NCBI GenBank assembly: GCA_003133185.1
Contig: PKWF01000262.1
Location: forward strand, 12,143-18,377
Source: Vulcanimicrobiota bacterium
Lineage (GTDB): Bacteria; Vulcanimicrobiota; Vulcanimicrobiia; Vulcanimicrobiales; Vulcanimicrobiaceae
Direction of reading: 5' to 3'
Length of the DNA: 6,235 nucleotides
Under the pieces are notes generated by a model, which had not been told where the DNA came from, searched no databases, and saw nothing but the letters and a program-made list of their open reading frames with translations. The translations under genes and the position numbers were made by a program. Below are positions 1 through 6,047 of this stretch, piece after piece (the stretch's first letter is position 1; every line of letters begins with the position of its first letter).

Positions 1-167
1 CCCGAGACGCCCTGCGGCTCAAATCGGTGAAATGCGCTCTCCATAATCGTAGCGCCGGCGGCCTTGGCGGCCGCGATCATCATGGCTGCGATGCCGTGGA
101 TATCCGCGAGTAGCGATGGTTGACAGCCCGAGAGCTCGCACACGATGTGCCTGCCGAGTGCCTTCAA
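1..167 (-). CDS. speD: S-adenosylmethionine decarboxylase proenzyme, N-terminal part (cut by window edge)
   Basis: SpeD decarboxylates S-adenosylmethionine to supply the aminopropyl donor for spermidine synthesis. It is a small cytoplasmic enzyme that cleaves itself to create a pyruvoyl cofactor. The visible 55 codons begin MKALGRHIVCELSGC, continue through an Ala-rich helix (AAKAAGAT, residues 33-40) and reach FHRFEPQGVSG at the edge. This is the conserved start and first half of the short (about 120-130 aa, Thermotoga/Bacillus-type) family. The Glu-Ser self-cleavage site should lie about seven residues past the edge, so activity cannot be judged. The start is a TTG at 165-167, with AAGGAG 11 nt upstream; there is no ATG nearby and family alignment begins exactly here. 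The gene is divergent from sufB and has its own promoter and a long leader. Some SpeD homologues have been shown to decarboxylate ornithine or arginine instead, and the missing half would be needed to exclude that. Confidence 0.87.
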   Translation of the reverse strand, partial: MKALGRHIVCELSGCQPSLLADIHGIAAMMIAAAKAAGATIMESAFHRFEPQGVS

Positions 168-357
168 TTTGTAAAGGTCTCCTTGACCCTTGAGGAATCC
201 CACCTCCGGACTTCGTCGGCTGGCGGCTGCGGTGCAGTCCGTTCCCCCGACCTTTCGGAGAGCTCGTGCCGGCGCTTTGCGGTGCGCGGGCGGCTCGCCG
301 CGATGGCGCGAAGGGCGCGCCTTCCCCTACCGTGGCCCCACCTCGGGACAGGGACCG
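168..357 (-). promoter_or_regulatory. Long GC-rich, hairpin-rich 5' leader of speD
   Basis: If transcription starts about 7 nt after the TATGAT box, the speD mRNA has about 190 nt of leader. On the minus strand several local helices can be drawn. GGTCCC (354-349) can pair with GGGGCC. GGCGCG (321-316) pairs with CGCGCC (310-305) around CCCTT. TCTCCGA (261-255) pairs with TCGGGGG (250-244) around AAGG, using two G-U pairs. CGGACT (241-236) pairs with AGTCCG (212-207) around 23 nt. The last helix holds the ribosome binding site. I could not match this leader to SAM, cobalamin, TPP, guanidine or other riboswitch consensus I know, nor to RNase P, SRP or tmRNA. Because the stretch is very GC-rich, some helices are expected by chance. 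No T-tract marks an attenuator. Confidence 0.33.
173..191 (-). promoter_or_regulatory. Shine-Dalgarno-bearing hairpin in front of speD
   Basis: On the minus strand AAGGGTC (191-185) can pair with GACCTTT (179-173) over 7 bp including one G-U pair, closing the 5-nt loop AAGGA (184-180). The loop is most of the speD ribosome binding site AAGGAG (184-179). The G-U pair exists only in the minus-strand RNA, which fits a role in that transcript. Pairing is read directly; a regulatory effect on translation initiation is inference. Confidence 0.42.
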
Positions 358-363
358 GCGCCA

Positions 364-392
364 ATCATACCCCCTACGCCCCCCCCTGTAAA
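364..392 (-). promoter_or_regulatory. Sigma-70-type promoter for speD
   Basis: On the minus strand a -35 box TTTACA (392-387; 5 of 6 to TTGACA) and a -10 box TATGAT (369-364; 5 of 6 to TATAAT) are separated by exactly 17 bp (386-370). The spacer is almost pure G (runs of 8 and 5 G). Predicted start of transcription is near 357. It points to speD and away from sufB. Confidence 0.62.
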
Positions 393-473
393 GGGTTTTT
401 CCACGCCCGTTCCACAGGAAAATCAACCTAGCACTTCATTATCTTGACTATGTTGGACCGAAGGGGGTACGCT

Positions 474-479
474 GAGGAA
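474..479 (+). promoter_or_regulatory. Ribosome binding site that sets the sufB start
   Basis: GAGGAA sits 3 nt (5 nt counted from GAGG) before ATG 483. It favours this ATG over the in-frame TTG 444 and ATG 450, which have no such site upstream. Confidence 0.65.
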
Positions 480-482
480 GCA

Positions 483-1907
483 ATGGCATTGAAACTTGAA
501 GTCCCGGTAAAGCCGGCCGACCTGATCGAGGACTACCGTCACGGGTTCCACGATGAGGAAAAGTACGTCTTTAAATCGGACAAGGGGCTGACGCCCGAGA
601 TCGTCGAGCGGATCAGCTCGATGAAGGACGAGCCCGCCTGGATGCGCGAGTTCCGCCTCAAAGCGTACGAGATCTTCCTTAGTAAGCCGATGCCGACGTG
701 GGGCGATACCGCTCGGCTGAACGAGATCGACTTCTCGAACATTCATTACTTCGTGAAATCGACCGACAAGACGGAGCGCTCGTGGGACGACGTCCCGGAG
801 GATATCAAGCGGACGTTCGATCGCCTCGGGATCCCGGAGGCCGAGCGTAAGTTTCTGTCCGGCGTTTCCGCGCAGTACGAGTCAGAAGTCGTCTACCACA
901 ACACGACCAAGGCGCTCGACGAGCAGGGCGTACTCTTCTGCGACATGGACACCGCGGTCAAGAAATATCCCGAGATCGTTCAGAAGTATTTGGCAACGGT
1001 GATTCCGCCGGGCGATAACAAGTTCTCCGCTTTGAACTCAGCGGTGTGGTCGGGCGGATCGTTCATCTACGTGCCGCCGGGCGTGACGGTGGCGATGCCG
1101 CTGCAAGCCTATTTCCGGATCAATGCCGAGAACATGGGCCAGTTCGAGCGCACGCTGATCATCGCCGACAAGGGCGCGAAGGTGCACTACATCGAGGGCT
1201 GCACCGCGCCGAAGTTTTCGACCTCGTCGCTGCATTCGGCGGTGGTCGAGCTGATCGCGATGGAAGGTGCGTCGATACGATACACGACGATCCAGAACTG
1301 GTACCGCAATATTTTCAACCTCGTCACGAAGCGGGCTGTCGCTCATAAGGATGCCACCGTTGAATGGGTGGACGGGAACATCGGCTCGCGCCTGACGATG
1401 AAGTATCCCTCGATCTATTTGATGGGCGAAGGCGCGCGGGGTGAGGTTCTCTCAATGGCGTTCGCCGGCGAGGGCCAACATCAGGATGCGGGCGCGAAGG
1501 TCATCCACGCCGCGCCGCGCACGACGTCGATGGTGACGAATAAGAGCGTGAGCGCGCACGGCGGCAAGACCACGTATCGTGGGTTGGTAGAAATACATGC
1601 CGGTGCCGTGGGCGCGAAGACCCGCGTGCGCTGCGATGCGCTCATCATGGACGACGAATCGTCGAGCGATACGAAACCGACGATGAAGATCCACGAGCAG
1701 CGCTCGACCGTCGAGCACGAAGCGAGCGTCAGCAAGATCGGCGAAGAGCAACTCTTCTACGCGATGTCGCGCGGTTTGGCCGAAGCTGACGCCGTGGCGA
1801 TGATCGTCAACGGCTTCTTCGATTTCTTCGTCAAGGAACTCCCGATGGAGTACGCGGTCGAGTTGAATCGCTTGGTGAAAATGGAAATGGAAGGCGCGGT
1901 CGGGTAA
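483..1907 (+). CDS. sufB: Fe-S cluster assembly scaffold protein SufB
   Basis: SufB forms the SufBC2D scaffold on which iron-sulfur clusters are built in the cytoplasm from persulfide sulfur delivered by SufS/SufU or SufE. The product is 474 aa, close to the 465 aa of the Bacillus subtilis protein, and the family signatures run through its length: [69 protein letters not shown] and [13 protein letters not shown]. Cys240 (EGCTAP), Cys384 (RCDAL) and Glu413 (VEHEA) occupy the positions of E. coli SufB Cys254, Cys405 and Glu434, the residues tied to sulfur transfer and cluster assembly. The start at ATG 483 is chosen for its GAGGAA site and because alignment to the family begins there. No sufC, sufD, sufS or sufU flanks it: speD is divergent on the left and a hydrolase follows 38 bp downstream. 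Its ATPase partner must be encoded elsewhere. Confidence 0.97.
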   Translation: MALKLEVPVKPADLIEDYRHGFHDEEKYVFKSDKGLTPEIVERISSMKDEPAWMREFRLKAYEIFLSKPMPTWGDTARLNEIDFSNIHYFVKSTDKTERSWDDVPEDIKRTFDRLGIPEAERKFLSGVSAQYESEVVYHNTTKALDEQGVLFCDMDTAVKKYPEIVQKYLATVIPPGDNKFSALNSAVWSGGSFIYVPPGVTVAMPLQAYFRINAENMGQFERTLIIADKGAKVHYIEGCTAPKFSTSSLHSAVVELIAMEGASIRYTTIQNWYRNIFNLVTKRAVAHKDATVEWVDGNIGSRLTMKYPSIYLMGEGARGEVLSMAFAGEGQHQDAGAKVIHAAPRTTSMVTNKSVSAHGGKTTYRGLVEIHAGAVGAKTRVRCDALIMDDESSSDTKPTMKIHEQRSTVEHEASVSKIGEEQLFYAMSRGLAEADAVAMIVNGFFDFFVKELPMEYAVELNRLVKMEMEGAVG

Positions 1908-1911
1908 CCAG

Positions 1912-1942
1912 AAAGGCGGATGCTGCAGCCGCCATCCTTTTT
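1912..1942 (+). terminator. Possible rho-independent terminator after sufB
   Basis: Five bases after the sufB stop, GGCGG (1915-1919) can pair with CCGCC (1929-1933), or alternatively GGATG (1918-1922) with CATCC (1933-1937). Five T follow (1938-1942). The stems are short (5 bp) and mutually exclusive and the T-tract is short, so this may be partial or fortuitous. It lies directly against the ATG of the next gene, which would be awkward if that gene were cotranscribed with sufB. Confidence 0.38.
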
Positions 1943-1945
1943 GCT

Positions 1946-3661
1946 ATGTCGTTGCCGCTGCTCGGCGCCGCGCCGGCCGGCGTCCGCTACTTCGACGCAC
2001 ACAATCACCTGAGCGGAATTCTCCCGTATTACGCCTACGCGGATCTGCCCGCATTCATCGAAAGCCTGTCGAATCCGGGCAAACAGGTGAGCGTTGAAGA
2101 CCGCTTGGCACTCTACCGCTATCTTACCGATGTCTGGTATCCGTCGAAGGGAGCCGCGCTCGACGACAAGCTGTTCTCCCCGGCCGACGGCCAACGCTTC
2201 GCCTTGGGGGCGCGTGCCGCGCTGCTCGTTTACCGCAACCAAGTTGCGGGCAGCGCGGTGGCTCTCGACGGTACCTTGGAACGCGTACTGACGGCGACGC
2301 CGTGGTCCGAGTTCGACAGCGCGTACGCCTTCCGGGGAGGACCGGCCTGGTCGTATCTTCAGTCGCGTTTCTACGCCGGAGGCGACGATCGACTGAACGC
2401 GGACCTCTGTAAGGCAACAATTCTCGATCTCGCCGCGACGCACATCGACAGTTCGGAACAATCGGTGCCCTTCGTCGGCGGATGGAGGTTTGCCGACGGC
2501 GAATCGCAGCCGCTCGATTCGATCGAGTGCATGATCGACGCGTCCTCCGATGCCGGCCTCGCCTCGGCGCTGCGCGCGATGAACAAGCCGATGCCGACGA
2601 TCAAGGTCGTGCTCATGACGCACACCGCGCAACTCGCGACGCTCCCAGGGGACACGCAGTACAGCGAATGGTCGAAGACCGGCGCCTGCGCCGCCGTTTT
2701 GCTTCCTCGCGCGCTGGTAACGACGCCGAAGATGATCTACGACGGGTTGATGGGCTGGAGCGCGGGGCGGCTCGTCGTTTCCGGCGGGGCGGCGATGCAG
2801 TACTTCAACACGGTCGTCGGTATCGACACGGCGGCTCCCGAGACGACCTGCTTCACGTCCAATGGCATGCGATACTACGAGCAACTCGTCGGTGCAGTGT
2901 ACGGCGCGGCCAAAGCCCGGCGATTGGCAGGATGGCACGGCAAGCTGCTCGTGCACACGCACGTCGGCGAAGGTGCCGTCATCGCCTATGCGCCGACTCC
3001 GCCGGCGCAACCGTGGACGTTCCAAGCGCTCTTCTCCAGACTTCCGCCGACGCGCAGCAACTCGGCGCAAGCCCAGGCAAATATCTCGATCCTCTTGGCG
3101 GCGATTGCCCAGTTCGAGGCGGCTCATCCCGACGTCCACGACTACGTCCTCTTTCGCCTGGCGCACGATACGTGGGCGACAGAAGCCCAAGCGCAAACGA
3201 TGCACGACGAGGGGGTCGAGGCCGACGTCAACCTTGAGAGCAACGTGGCAACCGGCGCGTATCCGATCGCCCGAATGCCGCTGGGGGGTGCGAGGATCCT
3301 TACCGGCGAGATCGATCCCCTCGCGGAAAACCCCGCGACGAACTTCGAGCTCAACAATCTGCTCGGCAGCCTCGTCAACGACCCGAGCAACGTCGCGCAA
3401 GTGGGCGGCATTCTCGGCGACGCCTCGCTGAAGTATTTGCTCGAGGCACGCGTGCGCTGCCTCTTGGGCACCGACGCCGACGGTGTCGAACACTCCGACA
3501 TCGTCAAGGAGTACGCCTACGCCGCATCGCTGATCGCCTATTGGAAGCAAACCGACCCGGCCTTTCAAACACGGGCGAGCGACACCGATCAACAGACCCT
3601 CTTCGACAACGTGCGTTGGCACTTGTCGAATATGGCCTCCGACCGTGCTCTGGCCTATTAA
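1946..3661 (+). CDS. Adenosine-deaminase-like metal-dependent hydrolase (amidohydrolase superfamily)
   Basis: The product is 571 aa from the first ATG. It carries the metal and catalytic motifs of the adenosine deaminase branch in the right order: HNH at 19-21 (FDAHNHL), H339-V-G-E342 (the HAGE motif, with zinc His and proton-shuttle Glu), H407 (FRLAHDT, in the place of RIGHG), ESNVATGA (about 430-440, in the place of the SSYLTGA-type strand) and D510 in LGTDADG (the TDD motif). A metal-dependent hydrolase or deaminase of the TIM-barrel type is therefore well supported, but the substrate is not. The region before H339 is far longer than in true adenosine deaminases, and the gap between the second and third metal His motifs is 68 residues instead of about 24. 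There is no clear ribosome binding site before ATG 1946. The first 11 residues (through APA) look like the second half of a secretion signal whose first half is in frame upstream without a usual start codon, so the true N-terminus is uncertain. It ends 2 bp from the stop of the convergent dehydrogenase gene. Confidence 0.85.
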   Translation: MSLPLLGAAPAGVRYFDAHNHLSGILPYYAYADLPAFIESLSNPGKQVSVEDRLALYRYLTDVWYPSKGAALDDKLFSPADGQRFALGARAALLVYRNQVAGSAVALDGTLERVLTATPWSEFDSAYAFRGGPAWSYLQSRFYAGGDDRLNADLCKATILDLAATHIDSSEQSVPFVGGWRFADGESQPLDSIECMIDASSDAGLASALRAMNKPMPTIKVVLMTHTAQLATLPGDTQYSEWSKTGACAAVLLPRALVTTPKMIYDGLMGWSAGRLVVSGGAAMQYFNTVVGIDTAAPETTCFTSNGMRYYEQLVGAVYGAAKARRLAGWHGKLLVHTHVGEGAVIAYAPTPPAQPWTFQALFSRLPPTRSNSAQAQANISILLAAIAQFEAAHPDVHDYVLFRLAHDTWATEAQAQTMHDEGVEADVNLESNVATGAYPIARMPLGGARILTGEIDPLAENPATNFELNNLLGSLVNDPSNVAQVGGILGDASLKYLLEARVRCLLGTDADGVEHSDIVKEYAYAASLIAYWKQTDPAFQTRASDTDQQTLFDNVRWHLSNMASDRALAY

Positions 3662-3663
3662 AG

Positions 3664-4419
3664 TTATTCCACAGTTTTGCGCGAGATCCAAAGCAGCAAG
3701 CGACGCGGACTCAATCGCACAAATAGTGGAACGAGCTTGTTCGAAATTCCGGGGATCACGAGGTCGCGGCCGCGCATCATGCCGCGATAACCGGCCCGCG
3801 CAACCGACGCCGCATCGGCGACGTGCCGTTTGAAAAGCAGCGTCTCCTTCGCGTGGGCGCGGTCGGCAAAGCCGGTCGCCGTAGCGCCCGGACAGAGGCA
3901 CGTCACGGTGACGCCGGTGCCGCGCGATTCCTCGGCAACCGCCTGCGAAAACGAGATCACATACGCCTTGGCGGCATAGTAGACGGCCATGAAGGGGCCC
4001 GGAAGAAACCCCGCCGTCGAAGCAACGTTCAGTATCCGGCCCGCGCCGCGGGCGCGCATCCCCGGCAAGTAGGCGCGCGTGAGTTCGGTAACGGTCAAGA
4101 CGTCGAGTATCACCTCTTCGCGGATCCGGTCTTCTGCGATCTCGTCGAAACGCCCGTTCGTCGCGAAACCGGCGTTGTTGATCAACACGTCGCACTCCGG
4201 CGCGCCCGCGAGCACCGCGGCCGCCGCGCTGGGTCCGCTCAGGTCCATCGCCAGCGTCTCGACACGTACCCCGTGACGATCGCGCAGCTCTGTCGCGATC
4301 GCCGCGAGTTTGTCCCCCGAGCGCGCAACCAACACAAGATCGTATCGATCGGCGGCGAGCAACCCTGCGAACTCAAGGCCCAGACCCCCAGAAGCTCCCG
4401 TAACGATGGCCCGGCTCAT
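3664..4419 (-). CDS. Short-chain dehydrogenase/reductase (DltE-like SDR)
   Basis: This is a 251-aa classical-size SDR, an NAD(P)-dependent oxidoreductase expected in the cytoplasm. Visible are the cofactor motif TGASGGLG (7-14), an Arg after the second strand (VARSGDKL, Arg33) that suggests NADPH, NNAG (81-84), the catalytic Ser134 (NVASTAGF), Tyr147 and Lys151 (YYAAK) and the PG motif at 177-178 (CLCPGATATGF). The fourth member of the usual catalytic tetrad, an Asn in the helix before LTELTRxxLPGM, is Asp106 here. The C-terminal SPRRLLLWISRK is a basic, amphipathic tail seen in many relatives. The substrate cannot be read from sequence. ATG 4417-4419 is chosen because the Rossmann strand starts directly after it; the upstream site is weak (GAAG). 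The open frame continues upstream, but with low-complexity Arg-rich sequence inside the divergent transporter gene. The gene is tail to tail with the hydrolase and head to head with the transporter. Confidence 0.93.
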   Translation of the reverse strand: MSRAIVTGASGGLGLEFAGLLAADRYDLVLVARSGDKLAAIATELRDRHGVRVETLAMDLSGPSAAAAVLAGAPECDVLINNAGFATNGRFDEIAEDRIREEVILDVLTVTELTRAYLPGMRARGAGRILNVASTAGFLPGPFMAVYYAAKAYVISFSQAVAEESRGTGVTVTCLCPGATATGFADRAHAKETLLFKRHVADAASVARAGYRGMMRGRDLVIPGISNKLVPLFVRLSPRRLLLWISRKTVE

Positions 4420-4457
4420 CGAGCATACTTCGGCACACGGCGAGGTATCACCTAAAG
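4420..4457. promoter_or_regulatory. Short divergent intergenic region between dehydrogenase and transporter genes
   Basis: Only 38 bp separate the two start codons, so promoters must overlap the genes or each other. On the plus strand TATCAC (4446-4451; 4 of 6 to TATAAT) would place the transcription start exactly on the transporter ATG at 4458, as for a leaderless mRNA, but no -35 box is present 16-18 bp upstream. Neither gene has a strong ribosome binding site. The boxes are visible; their use is conjecture. Confidence 0.25.
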
Positions 4458-5681
4458 ATGCGTGAGCTTGCGCGCGATCGGGAGTTCGTCGCGTACTTCG
4501 CGGCGCGGCAGACCGCCGGCTTGGCCTATTCCGTCGAAACGGTCGCGATCGGCTGGCAGATCTATACGCTGCGCCACAACCCGTTCGACATCGGGCTTGT
4601 GGGTCTGGTGCTGTTCGTGCCGCAGTTATTGCTCGCCATTCCGGCGGGGGCGATGGCCGATCGCTTCGATCGCCGGATCGTTTGCGTTGCGTGTACGGTG
4701 GGCGAAATGCTCGCCGAGCTCGTTTTTCTCGGGCTCGTGTTGGAACACGTGCATTCCGTCGCCGCGAATCTCGCGGCGGTAGCGCTCGTCGGCATCGCGC
4801 ACAGTCTCGGTACTCCCGCCGAACGCGCCTTGCTCGCCGGCATCGTTCGCTCCGAAAAGTTCGCACCGGCGCAGGCGGTTACGACATCGGCGATGCAGGT
4901 CATTACGATTGCCGGGCCGGCGGTAGGCGGCGTACTCATTGCACTCTCGGTGCCTGCGGCCTTCACCGGAGCAGCGGCGCTCTACGGGCTGGCATCCATC
5001 GCATTCGGTTTCCTTACGCCGCGCCCGGGCGACGTCGAGCGGCCGAAACTTGGCTCGTGGATCGATGGCGTGCGCTTCATCGCCGGGCATCGGGTGGTTC
5101 TCGGAGCGATCTCGCTCGATCTGTTCGCCGTACTCTTCGGCGGCGCGACAGCGCTGTTGCCGGTGTACGCGACGACGATTCTACGGATCGGCCCGATCGG
5201 ATTCGGCGCTTTGCGCAGCGCCCCGGCCGTGGGCGCCGCCGCGGTCGCGCTGTATCTCGCCCGCCGGCCAATCATGCGCCGCGCGGGGCCGCTGCTTTTA
5301 TGGTGCGTTACGGGCTTTGGCATTGCGACGATCGTATTCGGCCTTTCGCGCAACGCGACGGTTTCGTTCCTCGCGCTTGCCGCCGCCGGCGGATTCGACG
5401 TCGTCAGCGTCGTGATTCGCTCGACGCTCGTCCAGCTCGGAACGCCAAATGCGATGCGCGGCCGCGTCAGCGCCGTCGAAAACGTCTTCATCGGCGCATC
5501 CAATCAGTTGGGAGCGTTCGAATCGGGGACGCTGGCGGCCATCGTCGGTGCGGTCTGGTCGGTTACGCTCGGCGGCATGGCAACACTCGCCATCATCGCG
5601 CTCTGGTCCGTGCTATTTCCGACTCTACGACGCTTCGATACGATGCGGTCGATAAATGAGGCCGATGACGATGCCGGCTAG
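4458..5681 (+). CDS. Major facilitator superfamily transporter (EntS/MFS_3-like exporter)
   Basis: This is a 407-aa inner-membrane transporter of the major facilitator superfamily, most like the EntS/MFS_3 branch of proton-driven exporters. It opens with the soluble helix MRELARDREFVAYFAARQ, then hydrophobic segments at roughly 15-38 and 43-63. Motif A, GAMADRFDRR (64-73), follows in the loop between helices 2 and 3. Further segments lie near 84-131 and 140-186, with GPAVGG at 153-158 as a motif-C-like stretch. A loop around 187-210 comes next, and the second half (about 212-390) includes AMRGRV (332-337), the C-half counterpart of motif A typical of this branch. The charged tail ends EADDDAG. 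EntS exports enterobactin, but no siderophore genes are here, so the cargo is unknown; drug or metabolite efflux are equally open. ATG 4458 matches the family N-terminus but lacks a clear ribosome binding site. Its last 57 bp overlap the opposite-strand membrane protein gene. Confidence 0.93.
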   Translation: MRELARDREFVAYFAARQTAGLAYSVETVAIGWQIYTLRHNPFDIGLVGLVLFVPQLLLAIPAGAMADRFDRRIVCVACTVGEMLAELVFLGLVLEHVHSVAANLAAVALVGIAHSLGTPAERALLAGIVRSEKFAPAQAVTTSAMQVITIAGPAVGGVLIALSVPAAFTGAAALYGLASIAFGFLTPRPGDVERPKLGSWIDGVRFIAGHRVVLGAISLDLFAVLFGGATALLPVYATTILRIGPIGFGALRSAPAVGAAAVALYLARRPIMRRAGPLLLWCVTGFGIATIVFGLSRNATVSFLALAAAGGFDVVSVVIRSTLVQLGTPNAMRGRVSAVENVFIGASNQLGAFESGTLAAIVGAVWSVTLGGMATLAIIALWSVLFPTLRRFDTMRSINEADDDAG

Positions 5682-6047
5682 CAGCCATCCGAAGAACTGA
5701 CCCGACGCCTCAACCAGCGCGAGATTCAGTCCGACGTTGAGAATGACGAAATCGTGCACCACGCCTGCCCCGATGATAAACACGCCAATCAGAGCTCCGA
5801 ACCGCAGACCCTCGAGCGCTCCGCTCTTGCCTCGATAGGCCGCAGCGTAGATCATCGTTAGGGCGAGCGCAGCGATAAACGTGCCGGCAAACCCTAGAGG
5901 CATGTATCCCACGATCATCTCGCGCGGCCGAAAGACGGCCGCATACTGGGAGTAGTAGTTCGCGAAGAGCGCGCCGCCGATTGACCCGAAGAGGTAGTAG
6001 GCAACGGTCGCCGCGATCGCGGAGAGAACGATGCGTATGTAGTTCAA
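5625..6047 (-). CDS. Small four-helix membrane protein, function unknown
   Basis: I do not recognise the family. The 140-aa product is very hydrophobic, with four likely membrane helices at about 5-30, 44-70, 80-104 and 107-132. Short charged loops separate them: YYSQYAAVFRPRE (31-43) and RGKSGALEG (72-80), with a basic tail RPHRIEAS. Polar residues inside helices (His98-Asp99 in VVHDFV, Glu113 in LVEASGQ) could bind a ligand or proton. The start is TTG 6045-6047, with GAGGAG 11 nt upstream. The TTGA overlaps the TGA stop of the preceding sigma factor gene, so translation is probably coupled and the two proteins probably share a function. Its 3' end runs 57 bp into the end of the convergent transporter gene in antisense, which is unusual but the helix-4 sequence and stop look natural. 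An anti-sigma role is possible from position only; no cytoplasmic zinc-finger or other anti-sigma domain is visible. Confidence 0.78.
   Translation of the reverse strand: MNYIRIVLSAIAATVAYYLFGSIGGALFANYYSQYAAVFRPREMIVGYMPLGFAGTFIAALALTMIYAAAYRGKSGALEGLRFGALIGVFIIGAGVVHDFVILNVGLNLALVEASGQFFGWLLAGIVIGLIYRPHRIEAS

Noticed and set aside
168..357. Structured leader as RNase P RNA, SRP RNA, tmRNA or a known SAM/cobalamin riboswitch
   Set aside because: None of the conserved cores (GAGGAAAGTCC, GGAAGGAAGCAGC, GGTTCGA arm, SAM-I or cobalamin boxes) is present on either strand.
120..447. Several plus- and minus-strand open frames of 66-135 codons over the speD leader
   Set aside because: Compositionally biased, overlapping each other, no ribosome binding site. 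The minus 66-codon frame would begin inside the -10 box and so would not be in the transcript.
424..455. CAAC and GTTG as a cyanobacterial SufR operator
   Set aside because: SufR sites need CAAC-N6-GTTG; here the halves are 24 bp apart.
444..473. TTGACT plus TACGCT as a sufB promoter
   Set aside because: The -10 matches only 3 of 6 with an 18-bp gap, and the start would fall at about 480, removing the sufB ribosome binding site from the message.
444..482. Upstream TTG 444 or ATG 450 as the sufB start
   Set aside because: The added residues (through RRGYAEEA) have no counterpart in SufB and there is no ribosome binding site, whereas ATG 483 has GAGGAA at the right distance.
2482..3237. 251-codon plus-strand frame inside the hydrolase gene
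   Set aside because: Arg-rich shadow of a gene whose own frame holds all the deaminase motifs.
3664..3674. TTATTCCACAG resembling a DnaA box, with a second TTCCACAGG at 410
   Set aside because: One extra base breaks the TTATCCACA consensus, there is no cluster, and the sites lie in coding or promoter sequence with no origin-type neighbours.
1757..4195. An 812-codon open frame on the minus strand across the hydrolase gene and into the dehydrogenase gene
   Set aside because: It is antisense to clear coding sequence, Arg/Gly/Val-rich without any recognisable motif, and runs out of frame through the real dehydrogenase. Such long antisense frames are common in GC-rich DNA.
4420..4866. N-terminal extension of the dehydrogenase to 400 aa
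   Set aside because: The extra 149 residues are Arg/Ala-rich antisense of the transporter gene and precede the natural Rossmann start.
4682..5659. 325-codon plus-strand frame inside the transporter gene
   Set aside because: Arg-rich shadow frame; the membrane helices and motif A are in the transporter frame.
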